From Albimonas marina (lineage in GTDB: Bacteria > Pseudomonadota > Alphaproteobacteria > Rhodobacterales > Rhodobacteraceae): 64,000 nucleotides of DNA. The stretch is from assembly GCF_029223255.1 (NCBI RefSeq), contig NZ_JARHUC010000006.1, forward strand, positions 310,001 to 374,000. The letters are read 5' to 3'. Both the position numbers and the translations under genes were made by a program. Of the stretch, positions 32,288 to 41,056 are shown piece after piece. Position 1 is the stretch's first letter. Each line of letters starts with the position of its first letter. The notes under the pieces were generated by a model. The model ran no database searches, had not been told where the DNA came from, and saw only the letters and a program-made list of their open reading frames with translations.

Positions 32288-33016
32288 TCAGGCCTTCCGC
32301 CGCCGCCCGACCCAGCCGAGCCCCGCGAGGCCGGCGACCAGCAGCGGCGCGGCCGCGGGCAGGGGAACCGAGGCGTCGAGCTGCGAGGCCACGGAGACGT
32401 CGTCGATCCCGTAGTAGGTCTCGTTCGTGACGCCCGCGGGGTCGATGATCATCGACACCGAGCTGAACGGCGTGTCGGTCACGATCCCCCAGAACATGAT
32501 GCCCGGCGACTGCAGGTCGATCGCGTAGTCGGTTCCGTCGACCACCATCCGGCCGGTCCCCGCCGACGCCCCGCACTGGCTCGAGCAGCTGATCATCAGG
32601 CCGAAGCCCAGCAGCGGCGTGGCGAAGGAGAACACGGCCTCGGCCGCGGGCTCGCCCGATCCGTTCTCGAACAGCCCCAGGTACCCGGCGCCCGAGGTCG
32701 CGTAGCCCAGGTCCGACATCCGCAGGTCGGGGGAGCCGGGATCCGGGTCCACGGTGGACAGCGTGAAGCCGCTGATCGTCGTCTGCCCGTCGCTCAGCCC
32801 CGAGAACTCCTGTCCGGAGTTGATCCCCGTCGACTCGAAGGTCTCGGTCTGCGCGTCGAAGACGGCGGACAGGAAACTCGCCTCGGCGGCGACGGCGTTC
32901 GTCGCGGCCGCGCGGTTGGTCGCGCCGACGTCGGTTCCCGTGTAGAGCGAAAGGGCCTGCGCGGGCGCGAAGCCGGCGAGGAGGATGCCGGATGAAACGA
33001 GGAGAGGTCTGAGCAC
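32288..33016 (-). CDS. VPLPA-CTERM sorting domain protein
   Basis: A 242-residue secreted protein. A signal peptide (about 1-22, LLVSSGILLAGFAPAQA) precedes a beta-rich passenger with TETFESTGINSGQEFSGL and SGAGYLGLFENGSGEPAAEAV. The C-terminus is the VPLPAAAPLLVAGLAGLGWV segment followed by Arg/Lys, the VPLPA-CTERM signal processed by the exosortase/archaeosortase of Rhodobacterales. Such proteins are surface- or matrix-associated; the exosortase gene is not in this window. The passenger resembles PEP-CTERM proteins of unknown function. Confidence 0.9.
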   Translation of the reverse strand: MLRPLLVSSGILLAGFAPAQALSLYTGTDVGATNRAAATNAVAAEASFLSAVFDAQTETFESTGINSGQEFSGLSDGQTTISGFTLSTVDPDPGSPDLRMSDLGYATSGAGYLGLFENGSGEPAAEAVFSFATPLLGFGLMISCSSQCGASAGTGRMVVDGTDYAIDLQSPGIMFWGIVTDTPFSSVSMIIDPAGVTNETYYGIDDVSVASQLDASVPLPAAAPLLVAGLAGLGWVGRRRKA

Positions 33017-33133
33017 GCGGGGTCTCTCTTAAGCGAAGCGGCCGCCCCCACGGCGGCCGGACGGGACGAGCCTCGCATCGAAGTTCCCTTCGGGCAACCT
33101 CAAGTTAACATGACGTTCATGTGCGGACGCCGC

Positions 33134-33161
33134 CCCCGCCGCCCCTGCAGGGGCGGCGGGG
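33134..33161 (-). terminator. 28-bp perfect palindrome after the CoxL-like gene
   Basis: CCCCGCCGCCCCTG and its exact complement abut without a loop, 14 nt past the stop at 33175. A hairpin here could end the minus-strand transcript; there is no T-run. Confidence 0.5.
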
Positions 33162-33174
33162 ACGTCGACCGGGA

Positions 33175-35463
33175 TCAGGCGGCGTTGAGGTAGGACCAGA
33201 CCCGCACCGGGGTGAACGGCGGCGCGGCCCGGGTCACGCCCGCGCCCAGCAGCGCGTCCTGGATCGCCAGCGCCAGCGCGGGGATCGCGCCCACGGCGCC
33301 GGCCTCGCCGCAGCCCTTCACGCCCAGCGGGTTGGTGGTGCAGGGCACCTCGTTGAGCTTGAAGGAGATGTCGGGGAAGTCCGCCGCTCGCGGCATGCGG
33401 TAGTCCATGAAGGAGCCCGACAGGGGCTGGGCGGTGTCGGGGTCGAAGACCATCACCTCGCCCATCACCTGTCCCGCGCCCTGCACCAGCCCGCCGTGCA
33501 CCTGGCCCTCGACCAGCAGCGGGTTCACCACCCGGCCGAAGTCGTCGGCGATGGCGTAGCGCACGATCTCCACCGCGCCGGTCTCGGGGTCCAGCTCCAC
33601 CTCGGCCACGTGGCAGCCGTTGGGGAAGGTGGCGACGCGGTCGTTGACCTCGCCCAGCGCCTTCACGCCGCCCATCTCGGCCGCCGCCTCGAACAGGGTG
33701 ACCGAGCGGTCGGTCCCCTTGATGCGATAGCGCCCGCCGTCCTCGACCGTGTACTCGATGTCGGCCTTCGCGGCCTCCAGCAGGTGGGAGGCGCCCTCCA
33801 TCGCCTGCTCGCGCACCTTCTCGGCGGCCAGCATCAGCACCCGGCTCGCCATGATCAGCGAGCGCGAGCCGCCGGTGCCCCCGGCCGCGGTCAGCACGTC
33901 CGAGTCGCCCGCCAGAAGGCGCACCTTCATCGGGTCGACGCCCAGCTCCTCGTGCACGATCTGGGGCCAGACGGTCTCATGCCCCTGGCCGGTGGACTGG
34001 GTGCCGACGGCGAGCGTGATCTCCCCCTCCGGCGTCACGTCCATCAGCGCGCTCTCGGCCGGGCCGCCGCCGGTGCGCTCGAAGTAGTAGGCCGCGGCGA
34101 TCCCGGCGAGCTTGCCGCGCGCGGCGGCCTCGGCCTTGCGGGCCTCGAACCCGTCCCAGTCGGCCGCGGCGGTGGCGTCGTCGACGTTGCGCGCGGGGTC
34201 CGCGCTGTCGAAGACGCAGCCGCCGTGGTTGGTGTAGGGCGTCTGGTCCGAGGTGATCAGGTTCTTCTTGCGGAACGCCGCCCGGTCCTCGCCGAATTCG
34301 CGCGCCGCGGCCTCCATCAGCTGCTCGGTGATGTGGATCATCTCCGGGCGCCCCGCGCCGCGGTAGGCGTCGGTGGGGGTGGTGTTGGTGAAGGCGCCCT
34401 TCACCTCGTGCCGCCACACGGGCACATCGTACATCCCCCCCGAGATCGGCACCGAGAAGAACGTGTGGATGCCCACGCCGAAGGTCGAATAGTAGGCGCC
34501 CAGGTTCGAGACCGAGCGGAAGCGCATCGCCAGCACCCGGCCGTCGGCGTCGAAGGCGCCCTCGGCCAGGGTCAGCAGGTCCCGGCCCTGCGCGTCGGAG
34601 AGGAACGCCTCCCCCCGCTCGGCGGTCCAGCGGATCGTGGCGCCCAGGTCCTTCGCGCCGATCGCGATCAGCGCATCCTCGGGGTGGGCCTGAAGCTTCA
34701 TGCCGAAGCCGCCGCCCACGTCGGGCGTCAGCACCCGGATCAGGCCCGCGTCCACGCCCAGCTGGCGCGCAAGCTTGCCCTTGAGGTTGTGCGAGCCCTG
34801 GGTGCCCGCGTGGATCATCCACCGCTCCCCGTCGAAGCCGATGCGCGCGGCGCGCGGCTCCATCGAGGCGACGACGATGCGGTTGTTCACCACCTCCACC
34901 GAAACCGTCTTCGCGGCCTTTGCGAAGGCGGCGTCGGTCGCCTCGGCGTCGCCCATGCCCCAGTCGTAGGCCATGTTGCCCGGCGCCTCGTCATGAAGCT
35001 GCGGCGCCTCGGGCTCCAGCGCGGCGCGCTGCTCGACCACCACCGGCAGCTCGTCGAGGTCGAGCTCGATCAGCTCGGCCGCGTCCTTGGCCTGCGCCAG
35101 GGTCTCGGCCACCACCATCGCCACCGGCTGGCCGACGAAGCGCACGCGGTCGGTCGCGAGGTGGGGCATGGTCACGGGCTTGGCCGGCGCCACGCCCTCG
35201 CCCGTCGTCTCCAGCGGGAAGTCGTTGGTCAGCGGGTTCAGCCGCCCCTCGATCTCGGCCGCGGTCAGAACCAGCTTCACGCCCTCCGCCTCGCGCGCCG
35301 CCGAGACGTCGAGGCCGGCGATTCGGGCATGTCCGGCCGGGGAGCGCAGGAAATAGGCGTAGAGGTCGCCGGGCGCGTGGATGTCGTCCACGTACTGCCC
35401 CTCGCCCTTCAGGAATCGCACGTCCTCGCGTCGGCGGATGGGCTGGCCGAGACCGAATTTCAT
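33175..35463 (-). CDS. Xanthine dehydrogenase family molybdopterin-binding subunit (CoxL form II-like)
   Basis: A 762-residue large subunit of a molybdenum hydroxylase. The segment TDAYRGAGRPEM at about residue 365 is the form II active-site loop (AYRGAGR) rather than the AYxCSFR of true CO dehydrogenase. The molybdenum-site Glu lies in GVKGCGEAGAVGAIPAL near residue 720, and VGGGFGMKLQAHPED is a further cofactor loop. Substrate is therefore probably an aldehyde, purine or aromatic heterocycle rather than CO. The FAD (CoxM) and Fe-S (CoxS) subunits are not adjacent, which is odd for this family. Confidence 0.93.
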   Translation of the reverse strand: MKFGLGQPIRRREDVRFLKGEGQYVDDIHAPGDLYAYFLRSPAGHARIAGLDVSAAREAEGVKLVLTAAEIEGRLNPLTNDFPLETTGEGVAPAKPVTMPHLATDRVRFVGQPVAMVVAETLAQAKDAAELIELDLDELPVVVEQRAALEPEAPQLHDEAPGNMAYDWGMGDAEATDAAFAKAAKTVSVEVVNNRIVVASMEPRAARIGFDGERWMIHAGTQGSHNLKGKLARQLGVDAGLIRVLTPDVGGGFGMKLQAHPEDALIAIGAKDLGATIRWTAERGEAFLSDAQGRDLLTLAEGAFDADGRVLAMRFRSVSNLGAYYSTFGVGIHTFFSVPISGGMYDVPVWRHEVKGAFTNTTPTDAYRGAGRPEMIHITEQLMEAAAREFGEDRAAFRKKNLITSDQTPYTNHGGCVFDSADPARNVDDATAAADWDGFEARKAEAAARGKLAGIAAAYYFERTGGGPAESALMDVTPEGEITLAVGTQSTGQGHETVWPQIVHEELGVDPMKVRLLAGDSDVLTAAGGTGGSRSLIMASRVLMLAAEKVREQAMEGASHLLEAAKADIEYTVEDGGRYRIKGTDRSVTLFEAAAEMGGVKALGEVNDRVATFPNGCHVAEVELDPETGAVEIVRYAIADDFGRVVNPLLVEGQVHGGLVQGAGQVMGEVMVFDPDTAQPLSGSFMDYRMPRAADFPDISFKLNEVPCTTNPLGVKGCGEAGAVGAIPALALAIQDALLGAGVTRAAPPFTPVRVWSYLNAA

Positions 35464-35688
35464 CAGCGGGCTCCGAATTTTGCGGAAAGATGCGCAGAGG
35501 GGTGCGCGAAGGTCGAAGCAAGGCTACTCTTGTCGGGCCGAACAGTGCAACGGGCCGATGAGTCGCTTGCGGTCAGGTGCTTCCTGAAGATTTGCTGAAC
35601 GTTTTCGCTAGCGTTCATGGAAGCCTGGCGTTAACCTCCGGCGAAGTATCGAGCGTGTAGTGTGCGTACATGCGGTGGAGTTGGTTGC

Positions 35689-36285
35689 GTGCGTGGTGAC
35701 GACAGACTGATGACGATTCTCACGGGAGTCGTCTTGACGATCGCCCTGGGCGCCGTGGTCCAGAGCGGCGATCTCCTCGAGCGCTTCGGCGCCGGCCCCG
35801 GCATTCATCCCCGAGACGACGTGGTCGAACTGGCCGCGAACGACGCCTACGCCATAGACGTGGTCGCCAACGACCGCGGCGCGGTGGCGGGCGACGGGCG
35901 CCGGGTCCTGATCATGACGGCGCCGGCCTGCGGCGTCGCCTATCGCAGCGGCGAGCGCATCGTCTACCAGGGCGCGGCCGAGTGCACCGGCGTGCAGCGG
36001 CTGACCTACTGCGTGGCCCGCGGCGACGACTGCCCGGGCGCCGAGGTCAGCCTGGTGATCGCCGCCGCCGACGGCGCCGCCGCCAGCCGGACCGAGACCC
36101 CGGTCGAACGCCTGGCCCTGCGCCCCGACCGCCGCTCGGACGCCGCGGTCTCGATGGCCCCTTCGGGCTCGGGCTTCGTGGTCGAGGCGCAGCCCTCCTC
36201 CGGCGACCGCCCCCTGGCCGGCCTCAGCTCGGCCCTCGGCACGCTCGCGCCCGCCGAGAGCGGATCGGCGACAGCCGCCGACTGA
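35689..36285 (+). CDS. Membrane-anchored or secreted protein with one cadherin-like module
   Basis: A 198-residue protein of uncertain function. A hydrophobic N-terminal segment, LMTILTGVVLTIALGAVV, may be a signal or anchor. The region from about 30 to 105 (ELAANDAYAIDVVANDRGAV, then RVLIMTAPACGVAYRSGERI and the pair of Cys in TYCVARGDDCPG) resembles a single cadherin/Ig-like module of the VLANDxG type, perhaps with disulfides. GTG 35689 is chosen because GGTGGAG precedes it; ATG 35710 is the other candidate. The C-terminal 70 residues are low-complexity. A good terminator follows. Confidence 0.7.
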   Translation: MRGDDRLMTILTGVVLTIALGAVVQSGDLLERFGAGPGIHPRDDVVELAANDAYAIDVVANDRGAVAGDGRRVLIMTAPACGVAYRSGERIVYQGAAECTGVQRLTYCVARGDDCPGAEVSLVIAAADGAAASRTETPVERLALRPDRRSDAAVSMAPSGSGFVVEAQPSSGDRPLAGLSSALGTLAPAESGSATAAD

Positions 36286-36313
36286 TCCGCGCCGCGCACG
36301 CGATCCCTCGCTC

Positions 36314-36344
36314 CGGGCCCCTTCGCGGGGCCCGTCGTCGTTTT
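36314..36344 (+). terminator. Rho-independent terminator
   Basis: CGGGCCCC (36314-36321), loop TTCGC, GGGGCCCG (36327-36334), then TCGTCGTTTT. It ends the cadherin-like protein gene. Confidence 0.8.
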
Positions 36345-36364
36345 CGGCCAGGGTGCGGGGAGGC

Positions 36365-37078
36365 TCAGACCAGCGCCAGCGAGGCCAGCAGCTCCGGCAG
36401 CTCGGCGATCGAGCCGACGACGTGATCGGCATGGGGGGCCAGCTCCGCGGCGTCCGCGGGGCCGGTCAGCACCCCCACCACCAGCCCGGCGCCCGCGGCG
36501 CGGCCCGCGCCCAGGTCGTGCAGGCTGTCGCCGATCATCGCGATCTGGTGCGGGGGGATGCCGGCGGCGGCGGCGAAGGCCAGCACCATCCCCGGCCCCG
36601 GCTTCAGCCCGTGGCCGCTGTCGTAGCCGGCGATGAAGTCGAACTTCTCCAGCGCCCCGAGCAGGGTCATGTGGGCGCGCGCGGCGCGCTCCGAGTCATG
36701 CGTCGCGACGCCCAGCGCCATGCCGCGGGCGCGGAACCCGTCCAGCAGGCCGGGCAGGTCGGGGGCGGCGGCCGTGGGCCCGTCCAGCACCGCCGAGGCG
36801 GCGCGGTCGTCGATCTCGGCCTCGATGTCCTGGGCGCTGCGGCCGGGCAGGTGCGGCGCCCAGAGGACCGCGACCTCCGACGTCGCGCCCGACACGGCGG
36901 GCGATCCGGCCCGGAACCGCCCCGTCGTCGGGTCCAGCCCCGCCAGGTCGCTCAGCTTCGCGCGCAGTTCGGCGTCGTGCGGGGCCACGGCGTGCAGCGT
37001 CTCCTCGACGAAGCCGCGCCAGGTCGCGTCGAAATCCAGCAAGGTGCCGTCCTTGTCGAAGAGGATCCCCCGGATCAT
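36365..37078 (-). CDS. HAD-family phosphatase (phosphoglycolate phosphatase-like)
   Basis: A 237-residue cytosolic haloacid dehalogenase-type hydrolase. Motif I is LFDKDGTLLDFDATW (catalytic Asp8 and Asp10), motif II the Thr in GVATHDSERAARAHM, motif III the Lys in YDSGHGLKPGPGM, and motif IV IAMIGDSLHDLGAG. The helical cap between motifs I and II and the overall layout fit phosphoglycolate phosphatase, which clears 2-phosphoglycolate, but other small phosphate esters are possible. It stands alone, divergent from the thioesterase gene. Confidence 0.92.
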   Translation of the reverse strand: MIRGILFDKDGTLLDFDATWRGFVEETLHAVAPHDAELRAKLSDLAGLDPTTGRFRAGSPAVSGATSEVAVLWAPHLPGRSAQDIEAEIDDRAASAVLDGPTAAAPDLPGLLDGFRARGMALGVATHDSERAARAHMTLLGALEKFDFIAGYDSGHGLKPGPGMVLAFAAAAGIPPHQIAMIGDSLHDLGAGRAAGAGLVVGVLTGPADAAELAPHADHVVGSIAELPELLASLALV

Positions 37079-37282
37079 CGCGCGCTCCGCTTCTGCGCCG
37101 CGGCGCCGATCGCCGGGCGGTCGATCCCGTGTCTAGCCGCCCCGGCCGGGCGGGGGAAGCCGCCCGCGCCGCTCCCGCGGCGGAAGGCGGGGCGACGGCG
37201 CGTTGCGACCGCGACGGATCTTAACAAGCGCCCCGATTTCATCGAAGGCTGGCGCCGGAGGAAACAAGCCGAAGGAACGCCG

Positions 37283-37738
37283 ATGCCCCGCGAACGCCCG
37301 CTGCGCGACGAGTACGTGCGGTTCGTCCCGATGACGACCCGCCTGAGGGACAACGACCAGTACCTGCACATGAACAACGTGGTCTACTACGAGTATTTCG
37401 ATACCGTGGTGAACGCGTGGCTGATCGAATGCTGCGGCCTGACGCTGCCCAACGGCCCCTACATCGGCATCATCGCCGAGACGCAGTGCAGCTACCTGTC
37501 CGAGGTGAAGTGGCCGCAGAACGTCGTCGTGGGCATGCGGATCGACAAGATCGGCCGCTCCTCGATCACCTACGGGCTGGCGCTGTTCGGCGAGCACGAG
37601 CGCCACGCCAACGCCGTCTGCCGCTACGTGCACGTCTACTGCGACGGCGCCTCGCGCCGCCCCAAGCCGCTGCCCGACTTCATGCTGGAGGAGGCGCGCA
37701 AGCTGCTGGCGCCGGAAGCGGCGGCGGCCGCCGAGTAA
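37283..37738 (+). CDS. Acyl-CoA thioesterase (4HBT hot-dog fold)
   Basis: A 151-residue hot-dog thioesterase. The active-site segment TTRLRDNDQYLHMNNVVYYE is the 4-hydroxybenzoyl-CoA thioesterase/FadM pattern, with Asp replaced by the DND/HMNN arrangement common to these enzymes. NAWLIECCGLTLPNGPYIGI leads into the central helix end. It hydrolyses short or medium acyl-CoA by family. AAGGAA precedes the ATG. The next gene, on the same strand 130 bp on, is unrelated. Confidence 0.92.
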   Translation: MPRERPLRDEYVRFVPMTTRLRDNDQYLHMNNVVYYEYFDTVVNAWLIECCGLTLPNGPYIGIIAETQCSYLSEVKWPQNVVVGMRIDKIGRSSITYGLALFGEHERHANAVCRYVHVYCDGASRRPKPLPDFMLEEARKLLAPEAAAAAE

Positions 37739-37868
37739 ACCCGTCCGCGGCGTGGAACCGGGGCGCCGGTGCGTGGAAACGCGCCGGCGCCGCCCAGAAA
37801 CCGCCATCGCGCACGATAGCTCGCCCCTCGACCGGCCCCTGACGGAGCCGCGAATGAGGAGCGAACGC

Positions 37869-38372
37869 ATGACCGACCTGAAGAAGGCCAAGAGCGATCC
37901 CAAGGCGCTGTTCTGGGAGGAGCTCGACGACGTGACCGCGGGGATGCTGGGCGTCGAGAACGCGCAGCACGCGGGCCTCCAGCCCATGTCCCATCATGCC
38001 GACCCGGAGCACGGCCGCCTGTGGTTCGTCTCCCGCCGCGACGCCGACATCGTGAAGGAGATCGGCTCGGGCGCGCCCGCGCGCTATGTGGTGATCGCCA
38101 AGGACCACGACTTCCACGCCAGCGTCGTCGGCTCGATCCGCGAGCGCCGCGACGAGGCGGTGCTGGACGACCTGTGGAACCCGGTGGTGGCGAGCTGGTT
38201 CGAGGAGGGCCGCGACGACCCCAGCCTGGTGATGCTCGAGATGGCGCTGCGCGAGGCGGACGTCTGGGCCTCGACCGACAGCTCGACCCTGTTCGCCTGG
38301 GAGATCGCCAAGGCCAACCTCACGGGCGACGACCCCGACGTGGGCGTGCGCACGAAGATCGCCTTCGCCTGA
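37869..38372 (+). CDS. Pyridoxamine 5'-phosphate oxidase-like (general stress protein 26 type)
   Basis: A 167-residue split-barrel FMN-binding-fold protein. The sequence from DPKALFWEELDDVTAGMLGV through HHADPEHGRLWFVSRRDADI and ARYVVIAKDHDFHASVVGSI matches the general stress protein 26 group, which binds FMN or F420-like cofactors. The start at 37869 follows GAGGAG. Function is uncertain; stress-related flavin binding is the usual annotation. A perfect 11-bp terminator stem follows. Confidence 0.88.
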   Translation: MTDLKKAKSDPKALFWEELDDVTAGMLGVENAQHAGLQPMSHHADPEHGRLWFVSRRDADIVKEIGSGAPARYVVIAKDHDFHASVVGSIRERRDEAVLDDLWNPVVASWFEEGRDDPSLVMLEMALREADVWASTDSSTLFAWEIAKANLTGDDPDVGVRTKIAFA

Positions 38373-38429
38373 GCCCGCCGCGACCGGAACAGCCGGGCGC
38401 TCGCGTGGAGCGCGCCTCTCGAAATGAAA

Positions 38430-38453
38430 CGCCCCGGGCCGAGGCCCGGGGCG
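38430..38453. terminator. Hairpin terminator between convergent genes
   Basis: CGCCCCGGGCC (38430-38440) and GGCCCGGGGCG (38443-38453) form a perfect 11-bp stem between the stress-protein gene (plus) and the VOC gene (minus), without long T-runs. Confidence 0.65.
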
Positions 38454-38491
38454 CTCGCGTCCGCCTTCCGTCCCGCGGGGGGCGGGGCGGC

Positions 38492-38917
38492 TCAGATCCC
38501 CCAGATCTTCGGCTCGGCGAATTCCACCGAGTTGCCGGCCGGATCGCGCACGTAGATCGAGCGGGCGCCGTTGGGCCAGGTCACCCGCGCCTCGATCTCG
38601 ACGCCGTGCTCGGCCAGCCGCGCCTCCCATCCCTCGATCCCCGGACCCTCGGACGAGAAGCAGACATGCCCCGGCCCGTGCGCGCCGTGCGGGGGCACGT
38701 GGATCTTCGCCTCCGGCGGGGCGGGGATCGGCGTGGTCAGCGGGTTGAACAGGAACACCATGCCGCCGTCGGCGCGGAAGAAGCGGTGACGGTCGGCGAC
38801 CGACTGGATCATCTCCAGCCCCAGCGCCCCGCCGTAGAACCCCTCCACGGCGTCGAGGTCCTGGGCGTAGAGGCACGTCTCGATGACGCGCGGCGGCGCG
38901 GCGGGAGCGGAGGTCAT
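38492..38917 (-). CDS. VOC family protein (glyoxalase/dioxygenase superfamily)
   Basis: A 141-residue vicinal-oxygen-chelate protein. Two beta-alpha-beta-beta-beta modules are seen: VIETCLYAQDLDAVEGFYGG at the first, and HVCFSSEGPGIEGWEARLAE with the C-terminal RSIYVRDPAGNSVEFAE at the second. The His and Glu of the metal site are at the strand ends. The start at 38917 is chosen because AAAGGACGACC precedes it; Met at 38962 adds 15 residues without a Shine-Dalgarno. The substrate (glyoxalase, ring-cleavage or antibiotic resistance) is unknown. Confidence 0.88.
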   Translation of the reverse strand: MTSAPAAPPRVIETCLYAQDLDAVEGFYGGALGLEMIQSVADRHRFFRADGGMVFLFNPLTTPIPAPPEAKIHVPPHGAHGPGHVCFSSEGPGIEGWEARLAEHGVEIEARVTWPNGARSIYVRDPAGNSVEFAEPKIWGI

Positions 38918-38990
38918 GGTCGTCCTTTCGTCTTGCGGCGCGGCCTGCGCGCCGGTCGTCATGCGGCCCGGAGCGCCCCGGCGCGCGTCG

Positions 38991-39902
38991 TCACTCGGCC
39001 GCCTGCGGGCGCAGGCGCGGGGGCGGCGCGTAGCCCTCGCCCAGCGCGCCGCCGGGCAGCGCCTCGCCCGTCGCGGGCAGGCCCGCGGCGAGACCGGCGA
39101 AATCGAACAGCGTCGGGTCGGCGAGATGCGAGGGGCGCACGTTGGTCAGCGCCTTGAACATCACGCCCCGGCGGCCGGGAGAGCGCGCCTCCCACTCGTC
39201 CAGCATCCGCTTGACCTGCATGCGCTGCAGGCCCTCCTGGCTGCCGCAGAGGTCGCAGGGGATGATCGGGTAGTCCATGGCGCGGGCGAAGCGCTCGCAG
39301 TCCTTCTCGGCCACGAGCGCCAGCGGGCGCAGCACCGTCAGGTCGCCGTCCTCGTTCACCAGCTTCGGCGGCATCGTCGCCAGGCGCCCGCCGTGGAAGA
39401 GGTTGAGGAAGAAGGTCTCGAGGATGTCGTCGCGGTGGTGGCCCAGCACGACCGCCTGGCAGCCCTCCTCCCGCGCGATGCGGTAGAGATTGCCCCGGCG
39501 CAGGCGCGAGCACAGCGCGCAGTAGGTGCGCCCGGTCGGCACTTTCTCCTTCACGATGGAATAGGTGTCCTGGTACTCGATCCGATGGGGCACCTGCATC
39601 CGGGTCAGGAACTCGGGCAGCACCGTCGCCGGGAAGCCGGGCTGGCCCTGGTCGAGGTTGCAGGCCAGCAGGTTCACCGGCAGCAGGCCGCGCCACTTCA
39701 GCTCGGTCAGGGCGGCGAGCAGCGTGTAGCTGTCCTTGCCGCCCGAGAGGCAGACCAGCCAGCGCTGGCCCTTCACGGCCATGCCGTAGGTCTCGATCGC
39801 CTCGCGCGTCTCGCGGACCACGCGCTTGCGCAGCTTGCGGAACTCGGTGGTTCCGGGGGCGCCGCGCAGCAGCGGCGGGAGGTCGGCGTCAGGCTCGGAC
39901 AT
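38991..39902 (-). CDS. ttcA: tRNA 2-thiocytidine(32) synthetase TtcA
   Basis: A 303-residue PP-loop ATPase that thiolates C32 of certain tRNAs with an Fe-S cluster. The PP-loop is [16 protein letters not shown]; the cluster cysteines are in [18 protein letters not shown] (CxxC), and a further pair in [15 protein letters not shown]. Other family parts are [20 protein letters not shown] and [16 protein letters not shown]. The start at 39902 fits the family. The VOC gene follows on the same strand 73 bp on. Confidence 0.97.
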   Translation of the reverse strand: MSEPDADLPPLLRGAPGTTEFRKLRKRVVRETREAIETYGMAVKGQRWLVCLSGGKDSYTLLAALTELKWRGLLPVNLLACNLDQGQPGFPATVLPEFLTRMQVPHRIEYQDTYSIVKEKVPTGRTYCALCSRLRRGNLYRIAREEGCQAVVLGHHRDDILETFFLNLFHGGRLATMPPKLVNEDGDLTVLRPLALVAEKDCERFARAMDYPIIPCDLCGSQEGLQRMQVKRMLDEWEARSPGRRGVMFKALTNVRPSHLADPTLFDFAGLAAGLPATGEALPGGALGEGYAPPPRLRPQAAE

Positions 39903-40087
39903 GCGGCCGCGATAGGGGATCGGCGCGCGGCGCGCAACCGGATTCCAGCGGCGGGCGCGCCCTGCGCCGGACCGCGCGCCGCGTCCGGGCGCGCCCCGGA
40001 CCGGCCTGCGCGCCGCGCCGTCGCATGGGCTTGCGGCGCGGGGGCCGGCGGGCCTAACGTCCGCCGGCCAGGAGGAGGACCGGGACG

Positions 40088-40681
40088 ATGTCATCCCATC
40101 TTTTCGCTTCGCGGGCCGGTGCGGCCCTGGTCGGTCTGGTCGCGCTGGGCGCCTGCGGGGCCGGAACCCCCGGCGGCGACGGCGGCCCGCCCCCGCGCCC
40201 GCCGATGGCGGTCGCCGAGTGCCGCCAGCTGATCGCCGCCGCCTCGCCCGAGACGCTCGCCGCGCGCGGCGTCGCCCTGCTGATCGCCGAGCCGCGCCTG
40301 GTCGAGGGCGGCGCCTCGCGCCCGGTGGCCCTGCGCCTGCACGAGCAGGCGACGGGCGAGACAGCGACGCTGGACTGCGTGGACGGCGACGTGGTCTGGG
40401 GCGCGATCCCGCCCGGCCGCTGGCGCGTGGATGCGCTGGCCCCCGCGGGCGGCGCCGGCGGGGCGGAGATCCCGCTCGCCGGAACCGCCGTCGGCGAGGA
40501 CGAGCTGCGCCTGGGCGCGGGCGAGACCGTGCACCTGAGCCACCCGGTCTGGACCCGGCAGGGCGGCACGCTCGCCTTCCGCTCCGAGCTCGACGAGCGG
40601 GCGGAGCGGGCGACCGTGCGCCGCCTCGCCCCCAACGTGGGCACGGCGCTGCTGCTGCGGGAGCTGGGCGAGGGCGGCTGA
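40088..40681 (+). CDS. Putative lipoprotein, 197 residues
   Basis: A protein with a lipoprotein signal: hydrophobic [11 protein letters not shown] with the lipobox LGAC and Cys23, followed by a Gly/Pro linker. The mature part (about 40-195) has beta-strand-like segments, such as [20 protein letters not shown] and [20 protein letters not shown], and I do not recognise a family. AGGAGGAGGA precedes the ATG at good spacing. It is predicted to be envelope-anchored. The next gene (yidD) is convergent. Confidence 0.75.
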   Translation: MSSHLFASRAGAALVGLVALGACGAGTPGGDGGPPPRPPMAVAECRQLIAAASPETLAARGVALLIAEPRLVEGGASRPVALRLHEQATGETATLDCVDGDVVWGAIPPGRWRVDALAPAGGAGGAEIPLAGTAVGEDELRLGAGETVHLSHPVWTRQGGTLAFRSELDERAERATVRRLAPNVGTALLLRELGEGG

Positions 40682-40798
40682 CCGCGCGCCTCTCGGCAGG
40701 CGGGCCGCGGCGCGACGCGCGCGCCCGTGGCCGGCCTTGTGCCCGCCGCGGCGGCCCGGCCCTTGCGCCCCGTGGCGGGTGGACTTGGGCGGGCGGGC

Positions 40799-41056
40799 TC
40801 AGCCTGCGGGCGGCGGATCCCTTCGGGGCGGCACGGGATCGTGCCCCTCGCCCCCCCAGGGATGGCAGCGCGAGATCCGGCGCAGGGCGAGCCAGCCGCC
40901 CTTGAGCGGCCCGTGGGTCTCCAGCGCCTCGAGCGCGTATTCCGAACAGGAGGGGGCGAAGCGGCAGTTGCGCCCCAGCCAGGGCGAGACGAACAGCCTG
41001 TAGGCATGAACCGGCAGCGCCAGCAGGCGGGCGAGCAGGCGCGAGACCAGGCTCAC
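40799..41056 (-). CDS. yidD: Membrane protein insertion efficiency factor YidD
   Basis: A small protein of 85 residues that assists YidC-dependent insertion of inner-membrane proteins. The family pattern is complete: [40 protein letters not shown] and [21 protein letters not shown] at 41056 overlaps the rnpA stop (GTGA), so it is translated by coupling. rpmH-rnpA-yidD is the classic order; yidC, which often follows, is absent here. Confidence 0.95.
   Translation of the reverse strand: MSLVSRLLARLLALPVHAYRLFVSPWLGRNCRFAPSCSEYALEALETHGPLKGGWLALRRISRCHPWGGEGHDPVPPRRDPPPAG

Noticed and set aside
33175-35463. True CO dehydrogenase large subunit
   Set aside because: The active-site loop is AYRGAGR, not AYxCSFR, and partner subunits are absent.
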